Shown piece after piece: positions 7,042 to 15,441 of a DNA stretch of 64,000 bases; position 1 is the stretch's first letter, and each line of letters opens with the position of its first letter. Source of the DNA: Anoxybacteroides voinovskiense (GTDB lineage: Bacteria > Bacillota > Bacilli > Bacillales > Anoxybacillaceae); assembly GCF_014196205.1 (NCBI RefSeq), contig NZ_JACIDE010000005.1, positions 1 through 64,000 on the forward strand, in the 5' to 3' direction. The position numbers and the translations under genes are program-made. The notes beneath the pieces were generated by a model that was not told the origin of the DNA, ran no database searches, and worked only from the letters and a program-made list of their open reading frames with translations.

Positions 7042-7981
7042 TCTTTTTTCGCTCATTCAAAATGAAAATATGAAAATTTACCGCCGTTTTGGCACATGGG
7101 TGATGATCGGATTGTTAGTGCTTGCATCGGTAACAGGTGCGATTATAATAAAAGCGACGCATAAGGAAACGAATGACTGGAAGGCGGAGGTGGCAGCCGA
7201 CAGCAACAACATAAGAAAAATATTAAAGGACAACAATATACCAAAAATACAAAAAGATCATCTTCAAAAGCAGTTAACCATTAACGAGTACCGGTTGAAG
7301 CATGATGTGAAGCCGATGGAGTCAAATACGTTTTGGGGATATTTGATTAATTCTGCTGACATCATTTCGCTTGTGACGTTGTTTACTATCATTGTCGCTG
7401 CCGGCAGCGTGGCGAGTGAGTTTTCGTGGGGAACGATTAAAATGTTGCTCATCCGGCCGGCGAGTCGAGCGAAAATTTTACTTTCTAAATACATTACTGT
7501 TTTAATGTTTGCTGTTTCTATGCTTGCTTTATTGCTTATGATTTCGGCGGCAAGCGGCGCCCTTCTTTTCGGCGTCGAGACGATTCGCGAACCGTACTTG
7601 GCGTATCAAAACGGAGCGGTCGTCGAGACAAGCATGCTGGCGCACGTGCTGCAAGTATACGCGCTCAACTGCGCTGACTTAGTGATGCTTGCGACGTTTG
7701 CGTTTATGATTTCCACCGTTTTCCGCAACCAGTCGCTCGCGATTGGCTTGGCGACGTTTTCGCTGTTCATCGGTCCGCAAATCACATATTTCTTGTCGCT
7801 GAAATTTGATTGGGCGAAATATATATTGTTTGCCAATACGGACTTAGCGCAATATATTGACGGCATGCCGCTAGTGAAAGGGATGACGATGCCGTTTTCG
7901 CTTGCGGTGCTGCTTGTGTATTTTGTCGCATTTAATGCGGTGACATGGTGGACGTTCCAAAAACGCGACGTCGCGGCTTAA
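7034..7981 (+). CDS. ABC-2 type permease
   Basis: This 315-residue membrane partner of the preceding ATPase has a first span at about residues 20-40 and a large charged extracytoplasmic loop to about residue 105. Five more spans follow (near 112-130, 155-180, 208-232, 240-258 and 283-303). The segment WGTIKMLLIRPASRAKILLS between spans is characteristic of ABC-2 permeases. It starts at a TTG overlapping the end of the ATPase gene, with GGAGGGGAAC before it, so translation is coupled. A terminator follows. Confidence 0.85.
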   Translation: MSNLFSLIQNENMKIYRRFGTWVMIGLLVLASVTGAIIIKATHKETNDWKAEVAADSNNIRKILKDNNIPKIQKDHLQKQLTINEYRLKHDVKPMESNTFWGYLINSADIISLVTLFTIIVAAGSVASEFSWGTIKMLLIRPASRAKILLSKYITVLMFAVSMLALLLMISAASGALLFGVETIREPYLAYQNGAVVETSMLAHVLQVYALNCADLVMLATFAFMISTVFRNQSLAIGLATFSLFIGPQITYFLSLKFDWAKYILFANTDLAQYIDGMPLVKGMTMPFSLAVLLVYFVAFNAVTWWTFQKRDVAA

Positions 7982-7992
7982 ACGATAAAAAG

Positions 7993-8040
7993 AAAAAGGC
8001 TGCCCAATTCGCTTGTTATGCGGTTATTGGCTGCCTTTTT
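7993..8040. terminator. Terminator between convergent genes
   Basis: AAAAAGGC (7993-8000) pairs with GCCTTTTT (8033-8040), with extra pairing CCAAT/ATTGG inside, and T-runs on both strands. It can serve both the ABC operon and the minus-strand gene that ends at 8040. Confidence 0.65.
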
Positions 8041-8600
8041 TATTGAAAAAATAATCGCTTCGCCTCGAGAGAAAAATCCGTAAATAGGAAAGATGTAATT
8101 GTGTCATTTTCTCCAAACGCTTCTCTTTTTTTAAAAAATCCATCTTCCAATCCCAATATTTCTACTGTTTTATACACAGGATCAACAATCCAATACTCTT
8201 GTACGTCAAATAGTTCATATAGCTTAAATTTTTCGTTTCGATCTTTTAATGCTGTAGACGGAGAAAGAACCTCGACAATAAGTGTTGGTGCACCTAAACA
8301 GCCGGTTGCTGTTAAGTTATTTCGATTGCAAATGACGGAAATATCGGGTTGTACGACATGTTTTGCATACGTGTAGTCGTCGCTTTCGGAAAGTCGAACA
8401 TCAAACGGAGCTATGGCAACGTAGCAATTTTTATTTTGAAAGTGCGAACGGAACGCAAACGATAGTTCCATGACAGTAAATTGATGCTCCCATGTTGGTG
8501 AAGGGCTCATGTTGTAAGCTTTCCCGTCAATGAGCTCCCAACGCCCGTCCCATTGAATATAATCGGCATACGTATACAGTTTGGATGATTCTGGCTTCAT
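8040..8600 (-). CDS. Uma2 family protein (DUF820, PD-(D/E)XK nuclease fold)
   Basis: The 186-residue product shows the Uma2 hallmarks: an early LIDGKAYNMSPSP, the predicted metal-binding part VVQPDISVICNRNNL followed by LIVEVLSPSTALKDRNEKF, and later YELFDVQEYWIVDP. The family has a restriction-endonuclease-like fold and is often found in multiple copies and near mobile DNA; its biological role is not established. ATG at 8600 follows GAGGGATG. A small piece of a second Uma2 gene lies at 9768-9842, so the locus was duplicated. Confidence 0.85.
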   Translation of the reverse strand: MKPESSKLYTYADYIQWDGRWELIDGKAYNMSPSPTWEHQFTVMELSFAFRSHFQNKNCYVAIAPFDVRLSESDDYTYAKHVVQPDISVICNRNNLTATGCLGAPTLIVEVLSPSTALKDRNEKFKLYELFDVQEYWIVDPVYKTVEILGLEDGFFKKREAFGENDTITSFLFTDFSLEAKRLFFQ

Positions 8601-8655
8601 TGCACATCCCTCACTTTTTTCATTATTATACCATACTTCGTTTTATCTTTGACCA

Positions 8656-8866
8656 TTGCATGTTTGCGATGCGCCATATAGGAACGGTCATCATTTCCAC
8701 AGCGATCATTTTAGGAGGAACGTTTGCGGCAATGTATCCATCTGGTATATTATCGCTATCGTAAATTTCAACCATTGTTTTTATGTGCTCCCATCGTTTT
8801 CCGCTATTCATTCCGGTGATGGCAAAAACGTTTTGGCGAGCGAATGGATGGCTATTTACGAAGGAA
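8656..8866 (+). pseudogene. MMPL exporter C-terminal fragment (duplicate of the gene at 10384)
   Basis: The translation reads GTVIISTAIILGGTFAAMYP-SGILSLS, then a stop at 8762-8764, then STIV...PLFIPVMAKTFWRANGWLF. This parallels GTVIISAVVILGGTFAAMYP-SGVLSLL ... PLFVPVMVKTFGKANWWPFL at the end of the intact MMPL protein (about 13300-13505). DNA similarity is also plain across the whole stretch. The copy has a nonsense codon and an internal deletion of roughly 15-20 bases and lacks everything upstream. It is a relic of a tandem duplication. Confidence 0.8.
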
Positions 8867-8893
8867 GAGCGGGTATCGATGCCCGCTCTTTTG
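8865..8893 (+). terminator. Terminator after the MMPL relic
   Basis: AAGAGCGGG (8865-8873) pairs with CCCGCTCTT (8882-8890) around TATCGATG, followed by TTG. A closely similar hairpin with the same GCGGGTATCGAT core occurs at 9711-9730, on the other side of the two-gene module. Confidence 0.6.
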
Positions 8894-8933
8894 TGATATA
8901 ATGTAAAAAAAATCGGTGCTGGAGTGAAATGAA

Positions 8934-9164
8934 GTGAGAAAAATGAGTATGTCTGAATTAAATGATTGGATTTTTTCACGCAAAGGAAGTGTAGAGCGGG
9001 ATATATTAAAAGATGGAAGAGAACAACACGTGCGTTTGCGCCCACGTGACAAAGAGGAAATGCATATATTAGATGAATTATGCATGAAACGATGGAAAAA
9101 AGCTGAACAAGAAGGAAAAATTCAATATTTGAACGAACGAGTGTGGTATTATGAATTCGATTAA
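8934..9164 (+). CDS. Small partner protein of the nucleotidyltransferase gene
   Basis: The product is a charged 76-residue cytoplasmic protein (MRKMSMSELNDWIFSRKGSV and on) with no membrane span. GTG at 8934 has GGAG nine bases upstream; ATG at 8943 is an alternative start. Its end overlaps the start of the next gene by 14 bases, so the two are translationally coupled. A TATAAT lies at 8897-8902. The size, the coupling and the nucleotidyltransferase partner recall AbiE-type or MNT-type toxin-antitoxin pairs, but I recognise no antitoxin domain in it and the function is inferred from context only. Confidence 0.65.
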   Translation: MRKMSMSELNDWIFSRKGSVERDILKDGREQHVRLRPRDKEEMHILDELCMKRWKKAEQEGKIQYLNERVWYYEFD

Positions 9165-9705
9165 AGAGGCGAAAGAAAAACTTCAGTCGCTTCGAACGAA
9201 AACATCTTTTGAGAAAATGGTTCAAGTCACAGCCATTTTAACTAAGCTGTTAGAGCCGTATCGTATACGCCCAATTATTGTTGGCGGGCTTGCGGTTGAA
9301 ATATATACGCGCGGTGATTATACGACCGTAGACATCGACTTAATTGTTAGTGATCGTGAAAAAGCAGGACAATTGCTCACTCAACTTGGTTTCACTCCAT
9401 CAGGAAGACATTGGTATCACGATGAATTGTTTGTTAGTGTTGAAATTCCAAATGATATGTTAGAAGACGCTGATGATGATAAAGTGATTGAGTTAAGATT
9501 AGAGGATGGGTTTTGTGTATATGTCATCGGGATTGAAGACATTATATTAGATCGCCTGCGCGCATGTGTGCATTGGAAATCGAATTCTGATTGTGAATGG
9601 GCAAAAAGAATGTTTCTTCTTCACAAAGAGCGATTAGATTTCACATATATGAAACAACTGGCGAAAAAGGACGGAACAAGTAAACAACTAGAGCAATGGT
9701 TGTAA
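9151..9705 (+). CDS. Nucleotidyltransferase-like protein (DUF6036/AbiEii-type fold)
   Basis: The product has 184 residues. The core nucleotidyltransferase signature is visible: IIVGGLAVEIYTRGDYTTVD followed by IDLIV, giving the GG motif and a D-x-D metal pair (VDIDL) at about residues 48-70, then an acidic third position in VEIP. The helical second half has IEDIILDRLRACVHW. Relatives (DUF6036, AbiEii) include toxins that transfer nucleotides to RNA or protein. ATG at 9151 sits inside the preceding gene. Matched terminators flank the pair, so it forms a self-contained cassette. Whether it is a toxin or a housekeeping enzyme cannot be told from the sequence. Confidence 0.75.
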   Translation: MNSIKEAKEKLQSLRTKTSFEKMVQVTAILTKLLEPYRIRPIIVGGLAVEIYTRGDYTTVDIDLIVSDREKAGQLLTQLGFTPSGRHWYHDELFVSVEIPNDMLEDADDDKVIELRLEDGFCVYVIGIEDIILDRLRACVHWKSNSDCEWAKRMFLLHKERLDFTYMKQLAKKDGTSKQLEQWL

Positions 9706-9710
9706 ACGAG

Positions 9711-9734
9711 AGCGGGTATCGATACCCGCTTTTG
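9711..9734 (+). terminator. Terminator after the two-gene module
   Basis: A perfect 20-base palindrome, AGCGGGTATC/GATACCCGCT, at 9711-9730 is followed by TTTG. It nearly duplicates the hairpin at 8865-8890. Confidence 0.6.
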
Positions 9735-9767
9735 TTGTTGGTAGGTCACCTGTCGAATGACCCGACA

Positions 9768-9842
9768 CCTATGTTGTAAGCTTTTCCGTGAATGAGCTCC
9801 CACCGCCCGTCCGATTGAATACAATCTCTCATTGCCCTCCGT
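9768..9842 (-). pseudogene. Uma2 gene fragment
   Basis: Positions 9768-9827 match 8507-8566 of the Uma2 gene nearly base for base (for example TGTTGTAAGCTTT-CCGT-AATGAGCTCCCA). A short deletion follows, and then the start-codon and ribosome-site region (CTCATTGCCCTCC, compare TTCATTGCACATCCCTC). Only the first few dozen codons survive. It is the remnant of a duplicated Uma2 gene upstream of marR. Confidence 0.75.
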
Positions 9843-9867
9843 ATTACCCCTAAACGTCATTTAATCG

Positions 9868-9922
9868 TTGACGATTTTCTTGATAATAGTTATATTATTT
9901 AATAGTTAAATAGTTGAACTAT
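9868..9922 (+). promoter_or_regulatory. marR-MMPL promoter with palindromic operator
   Basis: TTGACG (9868-9873), 17 bases, then TATATT (9891-9896) form a SigA promoter. Just downstream lies the palindrome ATAGTT-G-AACTAT (9910-9922), with two more ATAGTT copies at 9886-9891 and 9902-9907. This layout fits autorepression by the MarR protein encoded next. Confidence 0.6.
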
Positions 9923-9940
9923 ATCGAAAGAGGTGGTTGT

Positions 9941-10387
9941 TTGCATAGCAACGTGCATGAGTTAATTGAGCGGTATTTGTCTGTTTCGTTTCTTGTCAAT
10001 AAAAAAGCAGCAGCGCTTGTAAAGTGTGAACTGGATGAGATGACGAACGACCAGTATTATTTGCTTCGCTATATGAGCAAACGAAACGTTTGTACATCGA
10101 CCGAATTGGCGGCAGTGTTTGCCGTCAATAAAAGTGCGATTACGGCGATGACGAATCGGCTAGTGGAGAAAGAAATGATTCAGCGTCTTCGCGATGAAAA
10201 CGACCGGCGCGTCATTTATTTATCGTTAACGGAAAAAGGAAAAAGGTGGCTAGCGGAAACAGAAACAAAAATTCATCACCTTGTTGAATCGCTGATTACG
10301 CAATTTTCCGAAGAAGAAATTGAATCGTTTATTCAAACGTACGAAAAGTTAGCGAATATTTTACAAAAGCTGGAGGAAACGAAATGA
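9941..10387 (+). CDS. MarR family transcriptional regulator
   Basis: The product is a 148-residue winged-helix regulator: STELAAVFAVNKSAITAMTN is the recognition region, and the wing follows as MIQRLRDENDRRVIYLSLTE with the typical DxRxxxLxLT pattern. A TTG start at 9941 is chosen because AAAGAGGTGG lies directly before it; an in-frame TTG at 9914 falls inside the presumed operator. The gene overlaps the MMPL exporter gene by 4 bases (ATGA). The arrangement matches the B. subtilis ydgG-ydgH pair, so it probably represses its own operon until a ligand binds. Confidence 0.85.
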   Translation: MHSNVHELIERYLSVSFLVNKKAAALVKCELDEMTNDQYYLLRYMSKRNVCTSTELAAVFAVNKSAITAMTNRLVEKEMIQRLRDENDRRVIYLSLTEKGKRWLAETETKIHHLVESLITQFSEEEIESFIQTYEKLANILQKLEETK

Positions 10388-13300
10388 GAGCGATCGTGAA
10401 AGGAAAATGGTTCGTTTTGCTCGCGTGGATCGCAGCCGTCGTAGTGCTAGCGATGACGGCACCAAACATGGCCGACCTTGTGCGCAAAAAGGGGCAAATT
10501 ACTGTTCCAAAAGGCTATTCTTCTTCTTTAGCCATTGACATTTTAAAAGAAGTACAGCAAAAAGAACAAAAAGGAAACGAAACGAGCGTTGCCCTTGTCT
10601 TTCACCGGAATGGAAAACTGACCGACAATGATTGGAAAGAAGCTGAAAAAGCGATTCAACAATTAGAAAACGAGAAAGAAACACTTGGAATCACGCAAAT
10701 TATTTCTCCGTTTCATGAAAAAGAATTGAAAGACCAGCTCGTGTCCAAAGATAAAACGACCATTTTAACATCTATTAAATTAGACCGTCGCGACCGAAGC
10801 GCGAAAGAAATTAGCCGCGCGCTTTACAAAGCGATTGATAACATTTCTCTTCAACACTATTATACGAGCAGCTGGATGATTGACGAAGACGTCATCGCCA
10901 GCTCGCAAGCGGGGCTAAAGAAAACAGAAGGAATTACCGTCGTTTTTATTTTAGTCGTTCTGTTCGTCGTTTTTCGCTCGCTTGTTGCCCCGTTCGTTCC
11001 ACTATTGACGGTCGGGATGACGTATATCGCTTCCCAGTCGATTGTCGCCTTTTTAGTCGATCGCGTCGATTTTCCGCTTTCGACGTTTACGCAAACGTTT
11101 TTAGTCGCCGTGCTATTTGGCATTGGGACGGACTATTGCATTTTGCTATTAAGCCGGTTTAAAGAAGAACTTCCACGGCATGAAAAAAGGGTGGAGGCGA
11201 TTGCGGCGACATATCGTACGGCAGGAAAAACGGTCGTATTTAGCGGTCTTGCCGTCATGATCGGTTTTGCGGCGATTGGACTTTCGACGTTTAAACTATA
11301 TCAATCTGCTTCGGCTGTTGCTGTTGGGGTTGCGGTGTTGCTTCTTGCGCTCATGACGCTCGTTCCGTTTTTTATGGCGACGCTCGGTCCAAAGCTATTT
11401 TGGCCAGCGAAAGGAGCATTGGAACATAAGCAAAGCAAACTATGGGAATGGGCAGGTCGCTTTTCATTTGCGAAGCCGCTTCTCTCACTAGCTGTTGTCG
11501 CTATTATTACGCTCCCAGTGCTATTTACTTACGATGGAAAGCTGTCGTTTAACTCGATGGAAGAAATCGGCGACCATTATCCATCGGTTAAAGCGTTTCA
11601 TATTATTGCTGACAGCTTTGACCCAGGCGAAGCGATGCCGACACAAATTGTTATTCAAAATGATGAAAACATGAATGCGCTCGACTATTTTGCCTTAATC
11701 GAGAAAATTAGTCGGGAAGTCGAAAAAGTCGACGGAGTCGATCACGTTCGTTCCGTTACTCGTCCAACAGGAGAGCCGATTGAACAACTGTTTGTCACTA
11801 AACAAGCAAAACAGTTAAAAGAGGGGCTTGGAAAAGGAACGAACGGCATTGAGCAAATTCGTACAGGACTGAGCAAAGCAAGTACAGAGCTTTCTGCATC
11901 GGCGCCAAAATTAAAGAAAGCAACAAGCGGAATCGAAGGGCTTGTGTCAGGAACGAATCAATTGAAAGTAGGCGTCGGTGAACTGCAAAACGGCTTAGTG
12001 CAGCTAGAGCAAGGGGTACGAAGCGGAGCGGTTGGAGCGGGGGAATTAAAGCAAGGGCTTGCCACACTGCAAGACAATGCGAAAAAATTGCTTGCTGGTG
12101 CGGAACAGTTGCTACAAGGGTACGAAACAGCGAGCGGCGGGTTGCAGTCGCTTCTTGGGCAATATAACGAGATGCAGACAGGGATGAACGCGCTAGCACA
12201 ACAGTTGTCTGCCGTTAATAGCTCCCTTCAGCATATCGAACAAACGCATCCAGAGCTGCAGGAAGATGCGGAATATCAGCAAACGAAACTAGCAATGACA
12301 GAGCTTGCCAACCAGTCACAGCAAATAGCTGGCGGGTTAGCAAAGTTAAATGGAGCATTGCAACAAACAAGCGCTGGCGTTCAACAAGCCAACCGTTCAT
12401 TCCAAGAGCTAATCGCTGGACAAAAAGCGTTTATCGACGGAATGACGAAATTACTTGCTGGTTTGGAGCAGTTGCAGCAAGGACTCCATCAAGCAGCGGA
12501 CGGCCAGCAACAAATTGTCGAACGTTTGCCGCAATTTGCAAACGGACTAGGGAAAGTGGCAAACGGACAACAACAGCTATTAACAGGTTTTTCCCAACTT
12601 GACGGGCAAATGAATCAACTGATTACCGGTTTGAACAAAAGCGCGAACGGCCTTCAACAAGTCACAACCGGTCTTGCTTCGGCACAAGACTACTTGTCTG
12701 AGTTATCCTCTTCTCCAGATGAAGAGCTAGCTGGGTGGTATATGCCGAAACAAGTGCTCGATAGCCAAGAGTTTGCGCGAGCGAAAGAAGCGTATTTATC
12801 CAAAGACGGCAAAGTTGTCACGTTGGATGTCGTGTTCCGCACGAACCCATACGCCACGAAAACGATGGAGAAAATCGACGATGTGAAGCAGGCAGTCGAG
12901 CGGGCAGTCAAAGGAACGAAATTAGAAAATGCGAAAGTAGCGGTCGGTGGGGTCACAAGCATTTATTCGGATCTTCACACTATTTCCGATCAAGACTACG
13001 CTCGCACGGTCATGTTTATGTTTGCCGGTATTGCGCTTATTTTAATCGCGCTCCTCCGTTCGTTCGTGATGCCGCTATATTTAATTTTATCGCTCGTGTT
13101 AACGTATTACACATCGATGGCCGTAACGGAGTTGATTTTCGTTCATATGCTTGGCTATGACGGCATTAACTGGGCGGTTCCGTTTTTCGCGTTTGTCATT
13201 TTAATGGCGCTCGGCATTGATTATAGCATTTTCCTGATGGATCGATTCAATGAATATAAAGACCTGTCGGTGCAAGAGGCAATGATTGCGGCGATGAAAA

Positions 13301-13509
13301 ACATGGGAACCGTCATCATTTCGGCGGTAGTAATTTTAGGGGGGACGTTTGCGGCGATGTATCCGTCTGGCGTGCTTTCGTTACTACAAATTGCGACGAT
13401 TATTTTAACAGGGCTTGCGTTATACGCTTTCGTCGTACTTCCGCTATTTGTTCCTGTCATGGTGAAAACGTTCGGAAAAGCGAACTGGTGGCCGTTTTTG
13501 CGCTCATAA
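10384..13509 (+). CDS. MMPL/RND-type exporter with long coiled extracytoplasmic insert (YdgH/YdfJ-like)
   Basis: The 1041-residue protein has two RND halves. Each has a span, a large outer domain and a bundle of five spans, with the proton-relay motif GIGTDYCILLLSRF at about 244-257 and GIDYSIFLMDRFNEY at about 943-957. Between about residues 480 and 780 the second outer domain carries an unusually long run of Gly-x-x-x-Leu pseudo-repeats (GLGKGTNGIEQIRTGLSKAS, LKVGVGELQNGLVQLEQG, LAGLEQLQQGLHQAADGQQQ), predicting extended helices like those of YhgE/Pip proteins. It probably exports lipids or amphiphilic toxins using proton motive force. Co-expressed with marR. Confidence 0.85.
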   Translation: MRAIVKGKWFVLLAWIAAVVVLAMTAPNMADLVRKKGQITVPKGYSSSLAIDILKEVQQKEQKGNETSVALVFHRNGKLTDNDWKEAEKAIQQLENEKETLGITQIISPFHEKELKDQLVSKDKTTILTSIKLDRRDRSAKEISRALYKAIDNISLQHYYTSSWMIDEDVIASSQAGLKKTEGITVVFILVVLFVVFRSLVAPFVPLLTVGMTYIASQSIVAFLVDRVDFPLSTFTQTFLVAVLFGIGTDYCILLLSRFKEELPRHEKRVEAIAATYRTAGKTVVFSGLAVMIGFAAIGLSTFKLYQSASAVAVGVAVLLLALMTLVPFFMATLGPKLFWPAKGALEHKQSKLWEWAGRFSFAKPLLSLAVVAIITLPVLFTYDGKLSFNSMEEIGDHYPSVKAFHIIADSFDPGEAMPTQIVIQNDENMNALDYFALIEKISREVEKVDGVDHVRSVTRPTGEPIEQLFVTKQAKQLKEGLGKGTNGIEQIRTGLSKASTELSASAPKLKKATSGIEGLVSGTNQLKVGVGELQNGLVQLEQGVRSGAVGAGELKQGLATLQDNAKKLLAGAEQLLQGYETASGGLQSLLGQYNEMQTGMNALAQQLSAVNSSLQHIEQTHPELQEDAEYQQTKLAMTELANQSQQIAGGLAKLNGALQQTSAGVQQANRSFQELIAGQKAFIDGMTKLLAGLEQLQQGLHQAADGQQQIVERLPQFANGLGKVANGQQQLLTGFSQLDGQMNQLITGLNKSANGLQQVTTGLASAQDYLSELSSSPDEELAGWYMPKQVLDSQEFARAKEAYLSKDGKVVTLDVVFRTNPYATKTMEKIDDVKQAVERAVKGTKLENAKVAVGGVTSIYSDLHTISDQDYARTVMFMFAGIALILIALLRSFVMPLYLILSLVLTYYTSMAVTELIFVHMLGYDGINWAVPFFAFVILMALGIDYSIFLMDRFNEYKDLSVQEAMIAAMKNMGTVIISAVVILGGTFAAMYPSGVLSLLQIATIILTGLALYAFVVLPLFVPVMVKTFGKANWWPFLRS

Positions 13510-13514
13510 ACATC

Positions 13515-13546
13515 AAAAGGATGTCCTATAACGGGGCATCCTTTCG
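13515..13546 (+). terminator. Terminator of the marR-MMPL operon
   Basis: AAAGGATG (13516-13523) pairs with CATCCTTT (13537-13544). The T-run is short. Confidence 0.6.
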
Positions 13547-13621
13547 TATATACGCACAACAAGGAAATATATGCTGTGTTTCGTTTAAGAGTAGGTTGCC
13601 TTTTGAGCCAGCCTCTTCTTG

Positions 13622-14515
13622 TTAACGGTTAGCAATTCGCCGCGCTTTCTCCGTATTGGCAAAATGGAGTTTGGCGCATGAATGGAGAATCGCTTCGCCA
13701 TGTGCTTGGATGAGGCGGGCAGCTGCTTTGTCGACTTGTTCTCCAGCCCCTTTTGGAAGCTCGATTCCGACCGTTTCGCTTAAATGGTCTAGCTCTTGCA
13801 AAAACAAATAACGGGCGATAATTGATGCGGCGGCAACCGCGATATGAACCGTTTCGGCTTTCGGAATACAATAGACGTGCTCACGAATGACGTCGCGCTC
13901 CCCTTCTAGATAGCGAAAATATAGGTTACGCTCGATAAACTGGTCAATAATAATAGCGTCTGGTAGTTGCGGGAGAGCGTTCATTAATTTTCCGATTGCT
14001 TTATTATGAAGCAGTGCCTTTATTTTTGTTTGCGGCATGCCGCGTTGCTGCCAACGGTTATACTCGGGATTTGAAAGGATAGCTGGCGCATAATGGAGAT
14101 GGTCCATCAACGCTGGCGCAAGCCGAGTAATCATCTCATCTGTCAGCTGTTTCGAATCTTTTACCTCTAGTCGCTTCATTGTGTTGATTTGCTCTTTCGC
14201 GACATAAGCAGCGACGACGACGACCGGACCGAAATAATCTCCTGTTCCGACTTCATCCGAGCCGATGGCGGATACGGTCGTAAAATTCTCTTCTTTAGCT
14301 TGCCCTGAATCACGACCATCCCATCGCCCTACCTCTTTTTCTGCGTCTTTTCCTTGAAACAACACTTTGCCGGAGCGGTAAGCTGTAATCATACAACCGG
14401 AAAGTTTCGCGACAAATAAAGCGCCTGGTGGTAGTTTTTCGACGAGATTAGAAGCATAATAGCGCTTCATTTCCTGAATCATTTGTTCCTTTGCTTCGAC
14501 GACATAATTTGCCAA
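13622..14515 (-). CDS. rnhC: Ribonuclease HIII
   Basis: The 297-residue enzyme cleaves RNA of RNA-DNA hybrids. An N-terminal TBP-like substrate-binding domain (about 1-85, with [13 protein letters not shown]) precedes the catalytic RNase H fold starting at [20 protein letters not shown], with the D-E pair, later aspartates in DAIIIDQF and a helical end. The TTG start (complement of 13513-13515) is preceded by AGAGGTGAG and yields LANYVV, which aligns with the SNYVI-type start I recall from Geobacillus. A longer frame to 14692 lacks a ribosome site and would overlap zapA. It is divergent from zapA, as in B. subtilis. Confidence 0.92.
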   Translation of the reverse strand: MANYVVEAKEQMIQEMKRYYASNLVEKLPPGALFVAKLSGCMITAYRSGKVLFQGKDAEKEVGRWDGRDSGQAKEENFTTVSAIGSDEVGTGDYFGPVVVVAAYVAKEQINTMKRLEVKDSKQLTDEMITRLAPALMDHLHYAPAILSNPEYNRWQQRGMPQTKIKALLHNKAIGKLMNALPQLPDAIIIDQFIERNLYFRYLEGERDVIREHVYCIPKAETVHIAVAAASIIARYLFLQELDHLSETVGIELPKGAGEQVDKAAARLIQAHGEAILHSCAKLHFANTEKARRIANR

Positions 14516-14608
14516 CACTCTCACCTCTATCGATATGCCATATCTTTTCATTATACCAGTGTTCATGGTATGATAAACAATAGGATTTTGCGGAATGGGG
14601 GAAAACAT

Positions 14609-14866
14609 TTGGGCGATCAACAAAAAACGCGCATCACTGTCGACATTTATGGACAGCAATACGCCATTGTCGGTACAGAAAGTTCTAGCCATATTCGGCT
14701 TGTCGCATCCATTGTCGATGACAAAATGCGAGAAATTAGTGCGAAAAACCCAACGTTAGACGTAACGAAACTCGCTGTATTAACAGCGGTAAATTTTGTT
14801 CATGAATATATTAAGCTAAAAGAGGAGCATGACCGTCTCCTCCAGCAAATGAAAAAGGACGAGTGA
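14609..14866 (+). CDS. zapA: Cell division protein ZapA
   Basis: The product is an 85-residue FtsZ-ring assembly factor. [20 protein letters not shown] at the start is the ZapA N-terminal strand motif, followed by [16 protein letters not shown] and a C-terminal coiled coil ([16 protein letters not shown]) used for tetramerisation. The TTG start at 14609 follows a GGGGGAAAA stretch. It cross-links FtsZ filaments at midcell. It is divergent from rnhC and followed four bases later by the cvpA-like gene. Confidence 0.9.
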   Translation: MGDQQKTRITVDIYGQQYAIVGTESSSHIRLVASIVDDKMREISAKNPTLDVTKLAVLTAVNFVHEYIKLKEEHDRLLQQMKKDE

Positions 14867-14870
14867 TGAA

Positions 14871-15410
14871 ATGGTTGATGTCGCATTGCTTTTCATCCTT
14901 TTCACAGGATTTATGATCGGATTAAAACGGGGATTTATTTTGCAATTTATTCATATGACGGGGTTTATTATTGCTTTTATCGTCGCTTATATGAATTATG
15001 AAAAATTAGTTCCAACGCTAAAATTATGGATTCCGTATCCTACATTTGGCGACCCTGAGACGGTAAAAATGTTGTTTGAAAGCGCTCATTTAGATGAAGC
15101 ATATTATCGGGCGATGGCGTTTGCGATTTTATTTTTCGCGACAAAAATCGTGATGCAAATTATCGGCTCGATGCTTGATTTCGTTGCGCAACTGCCGCTT
15201 TTGCGCAGCATGAACCGCTGGGCGGGCGGCGCGCTCGGCTTTGTCGAAGTGTATTTGCTTCTCTTTTTAGTTCTTTACGTCGGGGCGCTTATTCCGGTGG
15301 AAGCAGTACAGACGAAATTGCAGCACTCTTTCATGGCGAGTTTCATTGTGAAGCATACTCCGTTTTTCTCTGACATGCTCAAACAAATGTGGATTCGTTA
15401 TATGGCATAG
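14871..15410 (+). CDS. yshB: CvpA family membrane protein (YshB)
   Basis: This 179-residue CvpA-type protein has four hydrophobic spans at about 3-20, 24-45, 78-98 and 118-140. The N-terminal signature IGLKRGFILQFIHMTGFIIA and the later NRWAGGALGFVEVYLLLF are typical of the family. It sits in the cytoplasmic membrane; relatives are linked to colicin V production and envelope stress, and its exact role is not established. It follows zapA directly. A terminator comes immediately after it, and polX, which I would expect next from B. subtilis, is missing. Confidence 0.85.
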   Translation: MVDVALLFILFTGFMIGLKRGFILQFIHMTGFIIAFIVAYMNYEKLVPTLKLWIPYPTFGDPETVKMLFESAHLDEAYYRAMAFAILFFATKIVMQIIGSMLDFVAQLPLLRSMNRWAGGALGFVEVYLLLFLVLYVGALIPVEAVQTKLQHSFMASFIVKHTPFFSDMLKQMWIRYMA

Positions 15411-15413
15411 TCG

Positions 15414-15441
15414 CTTCTCTATGGATGTAGAGAAGTTTTTT
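15414..15441 (+). terminator. Terminator after the cvpA-like gene
   Basis: CTTCTCT (15414-15420) pairs with AGAGAAG (15429-15435), followed by TTTTTT. Confidence 0.75.

Noticed and set aside
8626-9225. 199-residue open frame on the minus strand
   Set aside because: It is antisense to the MMPL relic and to the small partner gene. Its VPPK...MMTVP segment also appears antisense to the intact MMPL gene, so it is a shadow. It has no convincing ribosome site.
11798-12199. 133-residue minus-strand frame
   Set aside because: Antisense to the repetitive Gly/Leu/Gln part of the MMPL gene; the repeats keep other frames open by composition.
14516-14692. N-terminal extension of rnhC
   Set aside because: It overlaps the divergent zapA start region and lacks a ribosome site; the TTG at 14515 has one and aligns with known starts.
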